NCBI GenBank assembly: GCA_037954235.1
Contig: JBBMOA010000012.1
Coordinates: forward strand, 10,576,144 to 10,640,143
Origin: Aulostomus chinensis
Taxonomy: Eukaryota; Chordata; Actinopteri; Syngnathiformes; Aulostomidae
Length of the DNA: 64,000 bases
Direction: 5' to 3'
This document shows, piece after piece, positions 9,376 through 22,157 of this stretch. The notes under the pieces are model-generated. The model did no database searches. It was not told the DNA's origin and worked only from the letters and a program-made list of their open reading frames with translations. Positions within the stretch are counted from its first letter, which is position 1. Every line of letters starts with the position of its first letter. The position numbers and the translations under genes were made by a program.

Positions 9376-11448
9376 CTCTGGAATGCGAAGTCGGCGAGAG
9401 GCGGGGATTCAGAGTATCTGCTCCTTTGAGATAAGCTTACCTTTACCCATACACGCGTTCATTAGCTACATTCACATATTCCATGCTTAATTGCTGCCAT
9501 TAGCATAAAAAAAACGTGATCTGTGATGGTGGAGACTTGCTTTACAACCTTCCTCTCAGAAACAAAACACCTTTATATCCCCGGAGGCTACTGATGCTAT
9601 CAGAAGATGCTGGAAATAAGTAGAGGGATTATTCAAACAACCACTGGTCATTTTGCCAGGTGGATTAGTGTTTGTTTAACTCTTACATATTGTTGGGCAA
9701 TCAGTGCATCAGTCCTGAATTTTGCCAAGGACCTTATGATGATGACACATGGGCCACCATGTGGTTTAATCATGACTTCATGTGATATGACTTGATACGT
9801 ACACATTTTAAAAATAGTGTAATGTAGTGTTAGAGCTTGGTGCCTGCACTTTGTTTATTTTACTCTTTTACTGTTTTTTGAAGTTCTATATACGAACTTT
9901 TTTTTTAAAATAAAGTAAGTTATTTGTTTAAGAGCTTAGCCTTCTACCTTCACATAGTTATAATGGTTCACAATTGGTGTACAATGAACATAGAAAAGGT
10001 CTATTTTCAGCACAGTAATTCACTCTCTTCACTGTTGCACATTTTGGTGATTTGTCTTTTTTTCTGCTCTAAAATGCGTATCGATATCAGGCTCAAAAAT
10101 CCCCTATCGGTCGGGCCATACTATTCACAGAAAGTCCAGTCTTCCATTCACACTATTATTAGATGGAAGATGCTGTGAGCGTTTCCTGTTGTCATGCAAA
10201 TTTGGGAATGTGATCAGCCTGAATCAGTGATGTGATAATGGCAATAATCTGGATTATTTTGCACAGCATTGTACGGCAGAACAATTTCGGATGAAATTAC
10301 AATCACAATTTTTGTTTTCTACCTAATTTTTCTCCCACAGATTTTTTTTTTCTCGGTGTGTATGTCTATTGTTCTTGTGTACCTGCTATCGAAGGAAACT
10401 GAAAATATGATTGTGCTTGGTAAAGGACTGGACTATGAACTGTTGACAAGAGAAAGTTAGACCTCTTGATATTGGATTCAAAAATGAAAGAAGAAGATGC
10501 AAACAACATAAGTCAGGGATTTTCTGTTGACATTTTCTTGGCCTTTACGTTCATCAATAGGTGGTTTGTTGTGACGTTTATGGTGATTTTATAGATTTAT
10601 GGCATAACTCTGAGGTGCTGATTCGAAAACGACAAAACAGAACAATCCTTTGAACGTGTGTGATTATGATTTTCATTATCTTGTCTGAATCCAAAACCAT
10701 CCCACACCATAGAACATGAACGTTTTTCAATTCGAGCCCAGTTAGATTCCTTATTTTGTTCTCACCACCATCAGCGGGTTCCCTCTGGATTCATTTTTTC
10801 ATTTCTATTTCTCCTTACAGAACTTTTTCTCCTCACTATAAATGGCCTGTGGCTCTTACTTGTTCATACCAGGGTTATTTTCTTTTATTTCGGTTTTTAT
10901 TGTTCTGCATCACGTGGAATGACGTTGCATTGTCATTTGTTGAGGCACGAAATAGGAGCACTTGTTTTGAAGCAGCTCATGTCTCTTATGGTTGACAAAA
11001 TTAATTTTAACACCACAACCAGAACACCGCAATGTGTTTACATTTGGCCCACCACTTAGTTTGAGTTTTGGCCCTCCAGGGAAAAGCGTTTGGGCGTCCC
11101 GGGCATAGACGTATGATTTGAGATCACACATTCGATGCGATTAATCGTACTCATGGAAACGTCCTGATCATTGTTGCTTGGAGGAGTCCTTGAAAACCAA
11201 ACTCTTTCGAGACAGCTGAATTGAATTTCTCTCCTGTTTCTATCACCCAGACAAAACAAGACCATCATTGTGCAACAGATTGCAACTGAATACATTTTTA
11301 ATGTTGATGTTCTTGTTTTCATAATCTTGATGAATTGCCCAGTCCCAGCCCTAATGTGACCATGATGTATGTTGTTTTTATTTCAGCCAGTTAGCAGAGG
11401 AAGTACAAATAAGATGTGAACTCCCTCATATGCTCCCTCTGTGTCTCA

Positions 11449-11539
11449 CACATGCACACACACACACACACACATACACACACACACACACACGCACGCG
11501 GAGGAGGATACTCTCCTCGTGATTCACATTACTGCCCTA

Positions 11540-11599
<60 letters not shown>
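11449..11599. repeat. two CA microsatellites separated by about 45 bases
   Basis: CA tracts run at about 11449-11496 (interrupted) and 11540-11599 (near pure, 60 bases). Open frames on either strand that appear to encode His/Thr or Cys/Val repeats come from these tracts. Confidence 0.95.
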
Positions 11600-11600
<1 letters not shown>

Positions 11601-13484
11601 CTGACAACCATTGAGGATAGTTTACCGTGGAAGTGAAACAACAGTGGACTGTTGGGCTAAAGAGTTCGTCTGTTTTTTTGTTGAGTAGTTTTAGCTTGTT
11701 CTCTGAGTAGTGACTGCGTGTTTGGCACAAGGACAGAGGTTTTAGCATCAGACAGTCAGCCAGCTAGCAGCTGTTTTGTTTGTCAGAGGCTATTTTCTTT
11801 ATCACTGCACAAAACAGCAATAGATATCTGAAACCTTATGTATTGATTATGATGTGTTTGTTAGAAGGAGCATTGGTTCCTTTAGCAGCAACACTGTGTT
11901 TTTGTAGACGTGCTCTCAAGTCCCTATGCTGTTGTGATTGTTTGACCCGATCTTCATGGTGAGTTCTTTTTAATGGGAAATGACAACAATAGTAAAAGCG
12001 CCCTTTGGCAGGCCTCTCCTCCATGCAAGTTTTCCCCCTCCTAATTCTGGCCGACATAGAGGCTTAAGCCCTCACCGCTGTGTTTCATGTCAGATTTACA
12101 TTTATTTGCCATGATCAAAAGTTGTTTTCAACCTCTTTTCAAGAAAGGAAAATAATTTCCAGTCTTTGCCTCACAGCCAGAATGGCTGCAAACCAGACTA
12201 TTTTTCCCTTTCCTCTTGCTTGTGCGTATTTATGTGAACTGAAGTGTCAGCCTTGTCCCTCAGGACAGTCGAGAGAAGAGAAGCATCCCTTGTGCACAAT
12301 TCAAACAATCAAGCTCTCTTAAAAGAAGAGTCAAGCTGCAGTCAGTTTTGTTTGTTTATTCACTCATTAACCCTCAAACGTATTGCTGTTTATTCACTTC
12401 ACACAAAAGCAAAATGTGCACACACATAAAGCCGTTCTGTCCACCCAGAGGGGAGCTGACACACCAATGACCGTTTTTGACGGTACAAAATAACCTAACG
12501 ATGGAAATTTGTTCGAAAGTGTGAAAGACGCAAAGTAGCTGTGCTTTTTTTGTGTTGCCTTGGGAAGGACCCTCAGCTACAGCTGCATGGCTCCACTGTG
12601 GGGTGATAATAATAGTTCATAGTAGCAATCAGCCAATGAGAAGCTTTTATTCATCCTTTGGCATGGAAATTATTTCTTCTTTCCAAACCCACATTTGCAT
12701 GGTGTGGTCTAAAGGGAGTCGATCTTTTTCTCCTGCCTCCCTTGAGAACAAACCACATGTATTAGAGCTGGGAACTTCCATTGTGAACTGTCTTCTATGA
12801 ATTTGGAGACTTATAGAATACAACAATCACACCAGTTAATATATTGTTGAGATTTAACACAGTATTAATAAGCCTTCTCCCTTTGTATTGTTCATTATTG
12901 TTCAAATGGATCATGGTTAATTTTCAGAGTAGTCCACTCCTATTTCATACTGTACGAAGCAATAAAACAAATTGAGGAACCATACTGCGTGTGTGTGCAT
13001 TCAGCCTCACATGTTTGGATAAGCCTTGACATGTGTGGCTCCTGGACGATTGTTGATCTAACTGGATATGTAAATAGATTCCTGAATGAGTCCCAGATTT
13101 CATGCGTTGGTTGGATCCCAGACAGCTAAAGATAATACAGAACACAAAGCATGTCAGCGCTTTTAGAGATTAGGTGCACAATAGATTTTTGTCCGGTAAA
13201 ATAGCCCTCCATGGGCCTGACATGCTGAGTCTGAAAGACAGCCCCTCGTGAGTGTTTGCTTTTTGGACAGCACCAGTGAAGGGACAGGGCTTTTCCACTG
13301 CTCATCATTTAGCCCTCCTACTACTACAACCTTTCAGGATTTCATTTATCCAGCATTGCATCTATCATAGCCAATCTGGCGCAAGATTTATCTCAAGAGG
13401 GCACATAATAACTTGTTGAATATTGCAAAGTGCCACGCACATTATCACCCTGGGCAAAAGTCGTCACTTTACTTGAAAAAAAGG

Positions 13485-13715
13485 GAGTGACCTCAGTCAA
13501 GGTCCATAAAATTTTCAGAGAAATTGATGAAAATGTCTGAATCCCACCCCCTCGCAAAGTTAATGGGTTCTTCTTTGGTCATAATAGCCAATGCTGCAGC
13601 CCTCCACCAAGTTCAATGAAAATCATTTGGGCCATTTTTGTGCCACAGTTCTGCAAATGGACAGACAGCACAGACGAAGAACGTCAAAAACATAACCTGC
13701 TTGGTGGAGGTAGTA
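13485..13715 (+). repeat. dispersed retroposon-like repeat, copy 1
   Basis: The segment with aagttcaatgaaaatcat, a cagacagcacagacgaag-like tract and aaaacataacctgcttgg.ggaggta resembles a common fish repeat ending in 'aaaacataacctcc..ggcggaggtaa', which I associate with a LINE/SINE 3' tail. A second, shorter copy is at about 20020-20110. Family name not assigned. Confidence 0.5.
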
Positions 13716-14258
13716 AGTGCACATTACCAAACATTTCCACGGCCTTTACAGTCGTAAAAAAAATGACAGGACCATGAGGACAGGGAATTTTTGAGCCAGA
13801 TGCTATTACGTTGTATATATGTCTACTGCCTGTCTGCTTTTTTATGGGTCTTTTTATAACACGAGCAATCCACCTACAGAGAATTTTAGAAAGGGGTTTT
13901 GATGTCCCTCACTCGCATGTCTCATAAGAGTTTAGGCTTCTTATCAAATGACACAGACTGTGGACTTGTGTGTCTCACGTGTCACCTCATGACTTCTGCA
14001 TTTTTTAATACTTAGTCTATTTTTTTCTTCTGGCGTGCATAGTCAAGTGTCACCTCCAAAGATAGTTGTTTAAATCTGACACAGGTTCAAATGTTAGAGA
14101 CTCTTAGCGACAAGAATATGAATACACTTTTTTATGCTTGTATGTCAATAAATAACAAAAAAAAACTTGAAACATTTAGCATATAAGATTGATATGCCCA
14201 ACATGGCAGATTAAGGCTTGCAGGTTTGCTAAAGTACATACATCATCAGATTTAATCA

Positions 14259-14380
14259 AAGCGCATCAGTTATCAGGCCTGTCTGTGTTTTTGTTTCCTG
14301 TCAGTTCTGCTCCATGAATCTTACGATCTTCTGTTGCTATCTGTCGGCCCTACTGTGGATGCAGGAGAAACCGTTTGCAA
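14259..14380 (+). repeat. dispersed repeat, copy 1 of a pair
   Basis: Shared words such as ttttgtttcct, cagttctgctc, tgaatc, atcttctgt and gtttgca occur in the same order at 39245-39376, at similar spacing. This points to two old copies of one repeat 25 kb apart. I do not recognise the family. Confidence 0.6.
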
Positions 14381-16963
14381 ACACGTTCAAACACCTATTT
14401 GTGCACATGGATTCTATAAAATGTAAGCAAAAGTACAATACATCTTCGGCATCTATAGCTGCCTTTGTATGCATCCATACGGCAAAGGGCGGCTGCTCCT
14501 TATCCAAGTTGTATATCTTTACGTGTCACATTGTCATTGTGGCTTTGAGCTTGCCGGTTTCACTGTCTGCGGCTTCTTTGTGGGTAGGGAAACTAAATCA
14601 ATAAATAAATAAATAAAAACAATGTTGATGTCTTCCTGAGGAGCCTAAATGAAATCTAATGTGCTTCAATAAATTTCAGCTGTCAGTCAGCCTGGTGAAG
14701 ACAGTTTGTCAGGCTGCTGTCCTCTCAGCTTCTCAGGAGCCGCTGCTGATGGACAGTTGGGCCTGAGCACAGTGACGGGCGGCTGAATGGAGGTCAGAGT
14801 CTGTGCGAATTGAAGGCTTCAGTGGCTCTTTTACGGCACTTACGTCTTGCTTTTGATGTGAATTCCCAGTAAGCTTAAATTGAGGGACATAATGTGAGAA
14901 TTTTTTTTTAGGCAACAACTAGTGATTAGTTCCATTTTTCAGAGTGTTTGCTTAATTGATCGTTCAGTGTATAAATTTTATGAAAGAAATTGGCTTAAAA
15001 ATGTAAGTTGCTTTTTCCCAGAGCCCTAATGAGTGACATTTTCAAATTGCTTCTCTCAAAGCAACCATCTTAAATCCAAAGATGGTCATTAACAGTAATG
15101 TGAAAAAGAACATCAAATCCTCCCAAAATATAAGATAATATTCAGCATATTTGGTTTGAAAATCCCTAGTGTTGTTCTTGGTTTAGACCATTTTAAAGCT
15201 TCTATAGCTTGTTTGTGGAGTCAAGTGTCATCCCAAAGTGGTGTGTGTGTGTGTGTGTGTGCGTGTGCACGCGTTTGCTCGGTTGGGTGAATTTAGTCAG
15301 AAGACGAGGGCAGGTTACATTCTAGTGACCATGACAGTGAATATCTAAGGGGTTATACTTGTTCCCCTACTATAACAAACAGCTAAAACAATCTACATCA
15401 CCTGCTTCCAGTCTGCAAAAAAGCAGGAGATTCACTTCTTAAATGTCAAGGCATTTATATGACTGCTAATGTAAAATTAACTCTAGAAAAAGAGGGCTTT
15501 GCACATTGAAAGTGAATAAATATAGTTCAAGCACATGACATTTAAAATGGCATTTGCTAGATCCTTACATTTGCATGTGGAGTCGAGAGGCAGATGCGGG
15601 TTGTGTGATATCAAAGTGAACTGTATCTCCTCTTTGTCTGATGGAGTAACCGAATATCAAAACTGACAAACCTGTAGCCTGAAGGCAACATTGTTACAAC
15701 TTAAACAAATCACACAATAGTCTTTACTTGGCTTTTTAAAACAACGCGAGTAAAACTACTGCAAGAAGACAAGGAAAAGTATTTCAAACAAGCAGTATTT
15801 TTCTAAATAGTGGAAATTTCACTAGACTAACTGAGACTGCTATGCTGCCACCTTACAAACCCATCCAGCCTGTTAAATAGCTTGTTTTTGTCTGGTGAAG
15901 ACCTGAAGTGCTCCCTCCACTGCATGCACCAGTACCTCTGAACAATACAGTGCCCCCCCGCCCCTCTTATTTTTGCATTCCCAGGTGCTCACACATCATT
16001 TCACAAGATTTCCTGCTCCAGCTGAAATAAACCCCCAAATGCAGAAAAAAAAGAATCATTACTCACGCACATCTTTTTGTGGCCTGTGGGATAAGGAGAG
16101 GCATATTGTTTTGTCATACATAAGATAGAAGACAAGATTTGCAGAAGTATCTGGGTTTGATGTGATGAACTTGATGGCGGCCACACTTGTAGTCTGTATC
16201 GCACTCTGAGGATATAAATTCCTATGCGGTGCCTCAAATAAAACCATATGTACCTCTGCAGAACTTGCACACATCTTCCATGAATCATTTCAGAGTACAA
16301 CTAAAGGGGGATTTATTTTACTTACTTGTGGGGTGTGATTTATTTTTTCAATTAAATCCCCTTTGATAGATTCTCCATATGGTGCTGTCTAACAGAACGC
16401 CTACATTCCCACTGGGATGCAGTGACATTGCAGTTGGAGATTTGCATTTTGTCAGTTTGTGTAAGAGTCAGTGACTCCCAGGAATGTCTGTTAAGCCATG
16501 TCTGTAAATTAAAAGAGAGATTGGATTTATAACAAACAGTGTATACTCACCTGAACTGATTCATTATTTCAAAAGGCCAGCTGATGCTGCTTGGCTGACC
16601 TGACATTTACCTCCGTAAGGTCCGTCTGTTTTCTGCATGCCCTCTAGGTTAATGTTTGTCAAGTAATTTTACACGTTTAACTTATTCGTGTCATTAACCT
16701 TTTCTTTACATTTTGTTCAGAGTTGTCACGCATGCTATTTTAAGACATATCAACACATCATTGATAAAGGCAGAAATCGATCACTTTTATGTATCTTTTT
16801 TGGTCTGATTGCTGACACATTGGCATTTTTCTTGTCTCATCATCGATGATGAAACTGCAATAAATATGAATATCGTGTGAACTTGCTTTTACGTAGATGA
16901 CATGACATCGCTAAATATCAGCTGTTGGCCAGAACTATTTGTAAAGTACTGGCAAAAGTGATA

Positions 16964-17017
16964 TTGTTAAGCAGCCTTATATCGTGCTCTGAGGCACGAT
17001 ATAAGACTGCTTAACAA
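16964..17017. repeat. near-perfect 24-bp inverted repeat with 6-base loop
   Basis: Arms at 16964-16987 and 16994-17017 are complementary at 23 of 24 positions, around the loop TCTGAG. The single exception is a C-A mismatch in plus-strand RNA but a G-U wobble in minus-strand RNA, so a minus-strand transcript would be fully paired. Beyond the stem, weaker complementarity (tggcaa / ttgcca) extends it past a bulge. The arms do not match the SINEs in the window. Confidence 0.85.
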
Positions 17018-18177
17018 GATTGCCACTGATGGCAATTAAATATTAGTAATCCCAGATAATTTACTGTGATATTATGCAGTACATGAGATTATTTTATCTA
17101 TTTTTATTAAAATAATCCGAAACATTCATGTTGTAACTATGTTGTATGAATCACAACTCCCTCCCTGTAAATGGATCCCTATCGGTGTTCCATTCACCAC
17201 ATACAGCCATGAATCTGACATGTGTATAAATCACAACAAGATATATGTACATTACAATATTCCAATTCCTCACAACAGACTCTAAAATATACTTTTAATA
17301 AAAGGCAGTCAGCCAAGATGAATTGATACATTTCCAACTTCTATGATTTATCTCTCCGAGGTCAGTTCATCTCTGCCTGTAATCACATGTACTGTATGTG
17401 GATAAACTAGATAGGAGCTGACTTCTTCACCTGGGAGAACCACAAAATTGTAAATATTGCAAAGGTCATCTGTTATGCCAAATTGTAATTTGAATTTCTG
17501 TTTAAATCTCAGAATTGTAATCTAAAAATGCTCATTTGACAATCATCTGTTATGCTCAGCACGGAGGAAACGATTGACGCAGCAAAAGACGAGCTGATAA
17601 AGCTGCAGTGTTCATGCTACTGAAATGTTAAAAGAATGGAATATCCCTCTCAAGCCCCACTGAAGTCATCCTTTTATTAAATCTCACCAATTAGCACAAG
17701 TGCATGAAATATTCCGCTATATTGTCTAAAGCTATGTGTTACATTTTAAGCAGTTTTACTTCAGAAATGAGTTTCTTATGTTAATTTCTCTGGAGATGTA
17801 CTCTTCTGCATGTGATGTCTTCGTAGTGGAGCTGCAGGAGGGCTTTAGGGTTTTAAACGTGTTCGTCTAATATCGTGTGACAGGACGAAGTGCACCTCTC
17901 TAACTCTAATTCTGATTCCATTTAGAGGGGATTTACATTGAATCAGAATAATTTATGTCTCCTTCTGTCACAAGGCATTTACTAGCGGTGACATGTTGGA
18001 AGCAGCTGATGTGTTGTTGAGCTATTGTTGTGGGAGGAGGATGATCAGCGGAGGAAGTTACTGCTGCACAGTGCAAACATGGATTATTTGGTCTGCAGTC
18101 AACCCCCCCCCCCCCCCCCGTCATCTTTGAGTAAACACATCTTTCAAGATAAAGCGAAACTCTGGTAATATGCATGT

Positions 18178-18220
18178 GGTGTGTGTGTGTGTGTGTGTGT
18201 GCGTGCGTGTGTGTGTGTGT
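18178..18220. repeat. GT microsatellite
   Basis: About 43 bases of GT repeat, interrupted by gcgtgcgt. A 17-base C run lies about 60 bases upstream. Confidence 0.9.
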
Positions 18221-18372
18221 AGTGCCTTGTATGTACAATGCCTGTGTTTCCTGTCTTTACTTAGACATAACCCTGCCCTGTAGACACATGCTCAGATAGG
18301 CCTCAAGGTTATTGCAACATGTGTTGGATGAGGATCTATGTGTGAGGTAAGAAGGGTGCAACTTATGATTTT

Positions 18373-18413
18373 TATATATTTTTATATATTTATATATATA
18401 TATATATATATAT
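18373..18413. repeat. AT microsatellite
   Basis: A stretch of tatatatt units passes into a pure TA tract of about 22 bases. Confidence 0.9.
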
Positions 18414-20014
18414 GGGTGTCCAGCTTATTGAGAATGTGGAGTCAATAGACTTGTGTCACAATATTCTTTTTTTTTTTTTTAAAGAGACTATGTGTGTGTC
18501 TTGTTCTGGTTAATGATTGAGTAATAGTCAGCGCGTGTGTGAGGTTTTCTGCTCAGAAAGGAGACATTCCTGTGCTGTTGGGTGTGTCAATATAAGCAAA
18601 GCAATTTCAGCTGTTCAGAGCAGTAAAAAGTCAAACATCTAGGGATCTAATAATAACTTTTTTTGTGTTTTGCTGCTGGCCCAGTCCATCATGCAGGGAT
18701 GCTTACAAAGTCCTAAACAGAATGTGGATATTTAGGAGTTTACCGTCTTGGGACGTGGGTGGTGGTTAATCTGTGATATGCAGCAGTGTGTGTATATGGC
18801 ACCATTATTTCTATTCCCCACATTTTCAAACCAGCCCAGAGCAATTAACTCCGACAAGGCTTCACTCAGCTCTCTCTCACCATGTGTTTAGCCTAATAGT
18901 CTGTGCAGTTGGGGGATTTCAGAAATGATTTCATAATTCAATGACTATAAAAATATAATGCTTTCTGACTTGATACAAAAGTGTTTTTTTTTCAACCTCA
19001 TCTTCATTCTGGATGATTTGCTGGGGCTGAAATATGTTATTTATCATCCCGGTGCAAGTTTTTTTGAAATGTTTTTGTTTGTTTGTTTGTTTGTTTTGAG
19101 AAGTCGATACTGTTTGAAAGATGCAATTAAGCGTTGTTGGTCCGGAGACCATGAAGCTGCAGAAAGATTTGTAATTGGACTGTGTTTATCCTTGAAAAGT
19201 ATTCAATTGGCACATTATAGCTTTAGGTCATTCTACATCAGTTAGAAGCAACCATGAGATAAAAGTGTGTGGGTTTTACTTCTACTGAACTGGCCCTCCT
19301 TCACACATTTATGTGTTGATGAGTGTTAAATGTATGCTAGACACTTTGTGCTTGTATCCTGAGGGGTCGATATGTTAAGTCATGTTCAGATATGCAGCCC
19401 TTTACATTAAATCCGACTGCAATTTTTCCATGCTGGTCTTATGTGCAAATAAGCTGAGCCCTTTTTTAAAAGTAAAAGTCACAACTGCCTTTTAACTAGG
19501 TCTGACCTTGTGACATTGCAGCACTAAGTAGTGTTTTATGCATATTGTTTAAACTGAATTCAACTATATCTGATTTTTTTTTTTTTATTCCTCGATCACG
19601 CGTGTTGAATTTATTCAAAGCGGATTTCACTCGAGTGATATTAAATGACAAAATCGTCACAAAAATGCATCCCGCATCGATTCACATTGAGGCACAAGCA
19701 TCAGTTGTCATTATTTAAGACGGCAGAGACAAACTAAATCCATCAATTAATCAGACCGAGAATGAACTAATATAGCCTTCACACTCCTAATCATGACATT
19801 TTACAGATGGATCTCTCACAGGGCCAGGTATCAAGAGGGGCACAAATCTCTTTGTTTGAATGAAGCCATAAGGAAAATGAACCTAAAAGTCACTCACGTC
19901 TGAATGACAGGAAACTCACCTCCACAACCTGCTAATTACTCTCTCATCTTTCACTCTGTTAAATGAATCTGACCTCAAATTAATTGGCTTCTTTCTTTTG
20001 CTTATGCTCCACCC

Positions 20015-20115
20015 TTTCTCTAAGTATTCATCAAAATCTGCCTTGTAGTTTCTGTGTAATCCTGCTGAAGGACAGATAGACGGCACCGAAAACACAACCT
20101 CCTGGGCTGAGGTAA
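20015..20115 (+). repeat. dispersed retroposon-like repeat, copy 2
   Basis: The words tagtttctgtgtaatcctgc, gacagatagacggcaccg and aaaacacaacctcctgggctgaggtaa match the 3' end of the element at 13485-13715 and the general fish repeat pattern. This copy is 5'-truncated, as expected for a retroposon. Confidence 0.55.
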
Positions 20116-21660
20116 TAAATGAATCCAGCTATGTTATGTAATCCATGTCTGAAAAGGGCTTTGGGGGCTTAAGGTTTAGTGGGATGTTAAACTTGATACA
20201 CAGTAAAATATTTAAAAGCTCTTGGAACACAATGTGGCTCTAATGGTGACTTTGTGCTTTTATGTCTTGGATAAGAAGATGGTAATTAACAGTCACTTAT
20301 CACATCTTTTCCCCCCAAAATGAGGTGTGGAAGATAGCAAACACGTAGCCTGCTGTACGTTTCCAGGCTCTGCTATGTTTGTGCAGATCATTTCTCAGCT
20401 CTTTCAGTTTAGCAAATCAGAGCAATCAGCATTTGAGCTGCTGCTTTGCTGTGACACCCCGCAATTGAAATTCAGGCTAATGTATATGGAGGGTAATTAT
20501 TTCTTGGTTAATCATCTCCATTTGTTTTTGTTGAATGTGTGTGTATGTGTGTGACCTGGTGTCACTCCTGAAGATAAATTCACCTCCTGCTGACTGACGC
20601 TGCGAGTCTTCAGGTGTCAGCAGTTTATCTTCTCTTGAAGTAAAATCAGTTGCATGCACTTAAGTGTTTCCTGATAAATGTGATTGGAGCAACTCTTAGC
20701 TTGTTTTTTTTTTTGTTTTTTTTGCTGGGGGAACGTGATTTCCCAACCATTGATGTGTTCGAACAGACACTACATGACAAACACTAGACAGGAAGTACCT
20801 TCGTTACCGCAGAGCCGTGGGATGAAAGCAAAATCATTACTCACACCTGTGTGTTCTTGTATCCAACACAGTCATGGTGAAACTCAGGCTCAAACAGAAT
20901 CTGACATAGATAAATCTTAACGAGTTTGTTTGACAGCAGTCTATTTGCAGAAAAAAAACATGTGCTCTCCCACTGTAGAGCCTGACCTCTCACTGCAGCA
21001 TCAGTCCAAAGAAAGCAGAGCATCAAGCCTCAGAGAGATACAGGAAATATGCAACCTTGCTCCGCAAATAGGACCTGGGTGAGGTAAATGTGATAATTAA
21101 CCAGCTACATGTAGCACGTAAACGTGTTTTCCATTTTCCTGCTTTAACCTAATTTCACTGCATAACCTGATTTAATTTGTGTGCATGTAAAGCTAGTCTG
21201 TGAGATGGCTAATATTAGATTAGCTACCGCAGTGCTCCTAGGGGAAGGTGACACAAGGCACAGGTGAATTTCAGGGGGATCAGAGCAGAGGACTGATGAA
21301 TTCATAACTGTGGATGAAATGCAGAGAATTGGATGCTGTACACCTGTCATGAATTGCTTTGGCAGCTTCAAATATATACGGTACTGATTCAGGAAGATTT
21401 GACACCTTAATAAACCCAGTCCAATTTTCAAACTCTCCAAAATGTTCTCTTACATTTCCTGTTCCTCCCGTACGCCATGAGCTGGCGTACATTTGATTTG
21501 GGACATGGAAAGAGAGGTTGTGTAAGAAGCTCAGAGGAGTGGCGGGAGCCTGAGGTCAGTAGAACAAACCATGTGATCCAATGAGTCAGGGTGGGGTCAG
21601 ATTTAGACTTTTTCTTGGCAGACTACGAGACATTGGGGATTATGATACTTGAAAAGAGAG

Positions 21661-22157
21661 ACTTAGGAATCGTTTCCGCTTGGGTTGGGTCGGTTTGGCC
21701 CTGTTTCCACTGGCCCCAACATGGTACTAACCGTTACCATTTTGGTCCCTGCTCTGCTGGGGTTCCAAGCGAGCCAAGTGGGGACTAAAATGTGAAATAA
21801 ACGCATAGCGGGCCACTGATTGGGTAACTGACTCGCTTACGTCATCTACCTCGTATCATCTTAGCCTTGAATACTGGTCGATACTTTTCTTGGGTGTTGT
21901 GTTTCGCCAATTGAAGCCTTGCCTGTCTGTCGTCCCTTACTTTCAGTTGAAGCAAAAACCACTGACCAAGCAACAGGCATAACGCTGCCTCCGTGTCGTC
22001 CGTTGTTGTTGTGTTGCACACAAATTACGCTGGGAAACTCTAGGTCGGTGAGTCAACCCACGCTGACGTGGTACCAAGTGTGAGAGGAAACGCACCCCTA
22101 CCGAGCTGACCCCACCCGACCCGAGCCAAAGTTAGCCAGTAGAAACACACCCTTAGC
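21661..22157. mobile_element. MITE-like element with imperfect terminal inverted repeats
   Basis: The left end (cttaggaatcgtttccgctt, then gggttgggtcgg and gtttccactggc) is mirrored by the right end, whose reverse complement reads ctaagggtgtgtttctactg, then ctcgggtcgggtgggg and gcgtttcc. GGTAC words also occur inside both arms. It is about 500 bases with no coding capacity, consistent with a non-autonomous DNA transposon. Superfamily is not clear; hAT-like is a guess. Confidence 0.5.
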
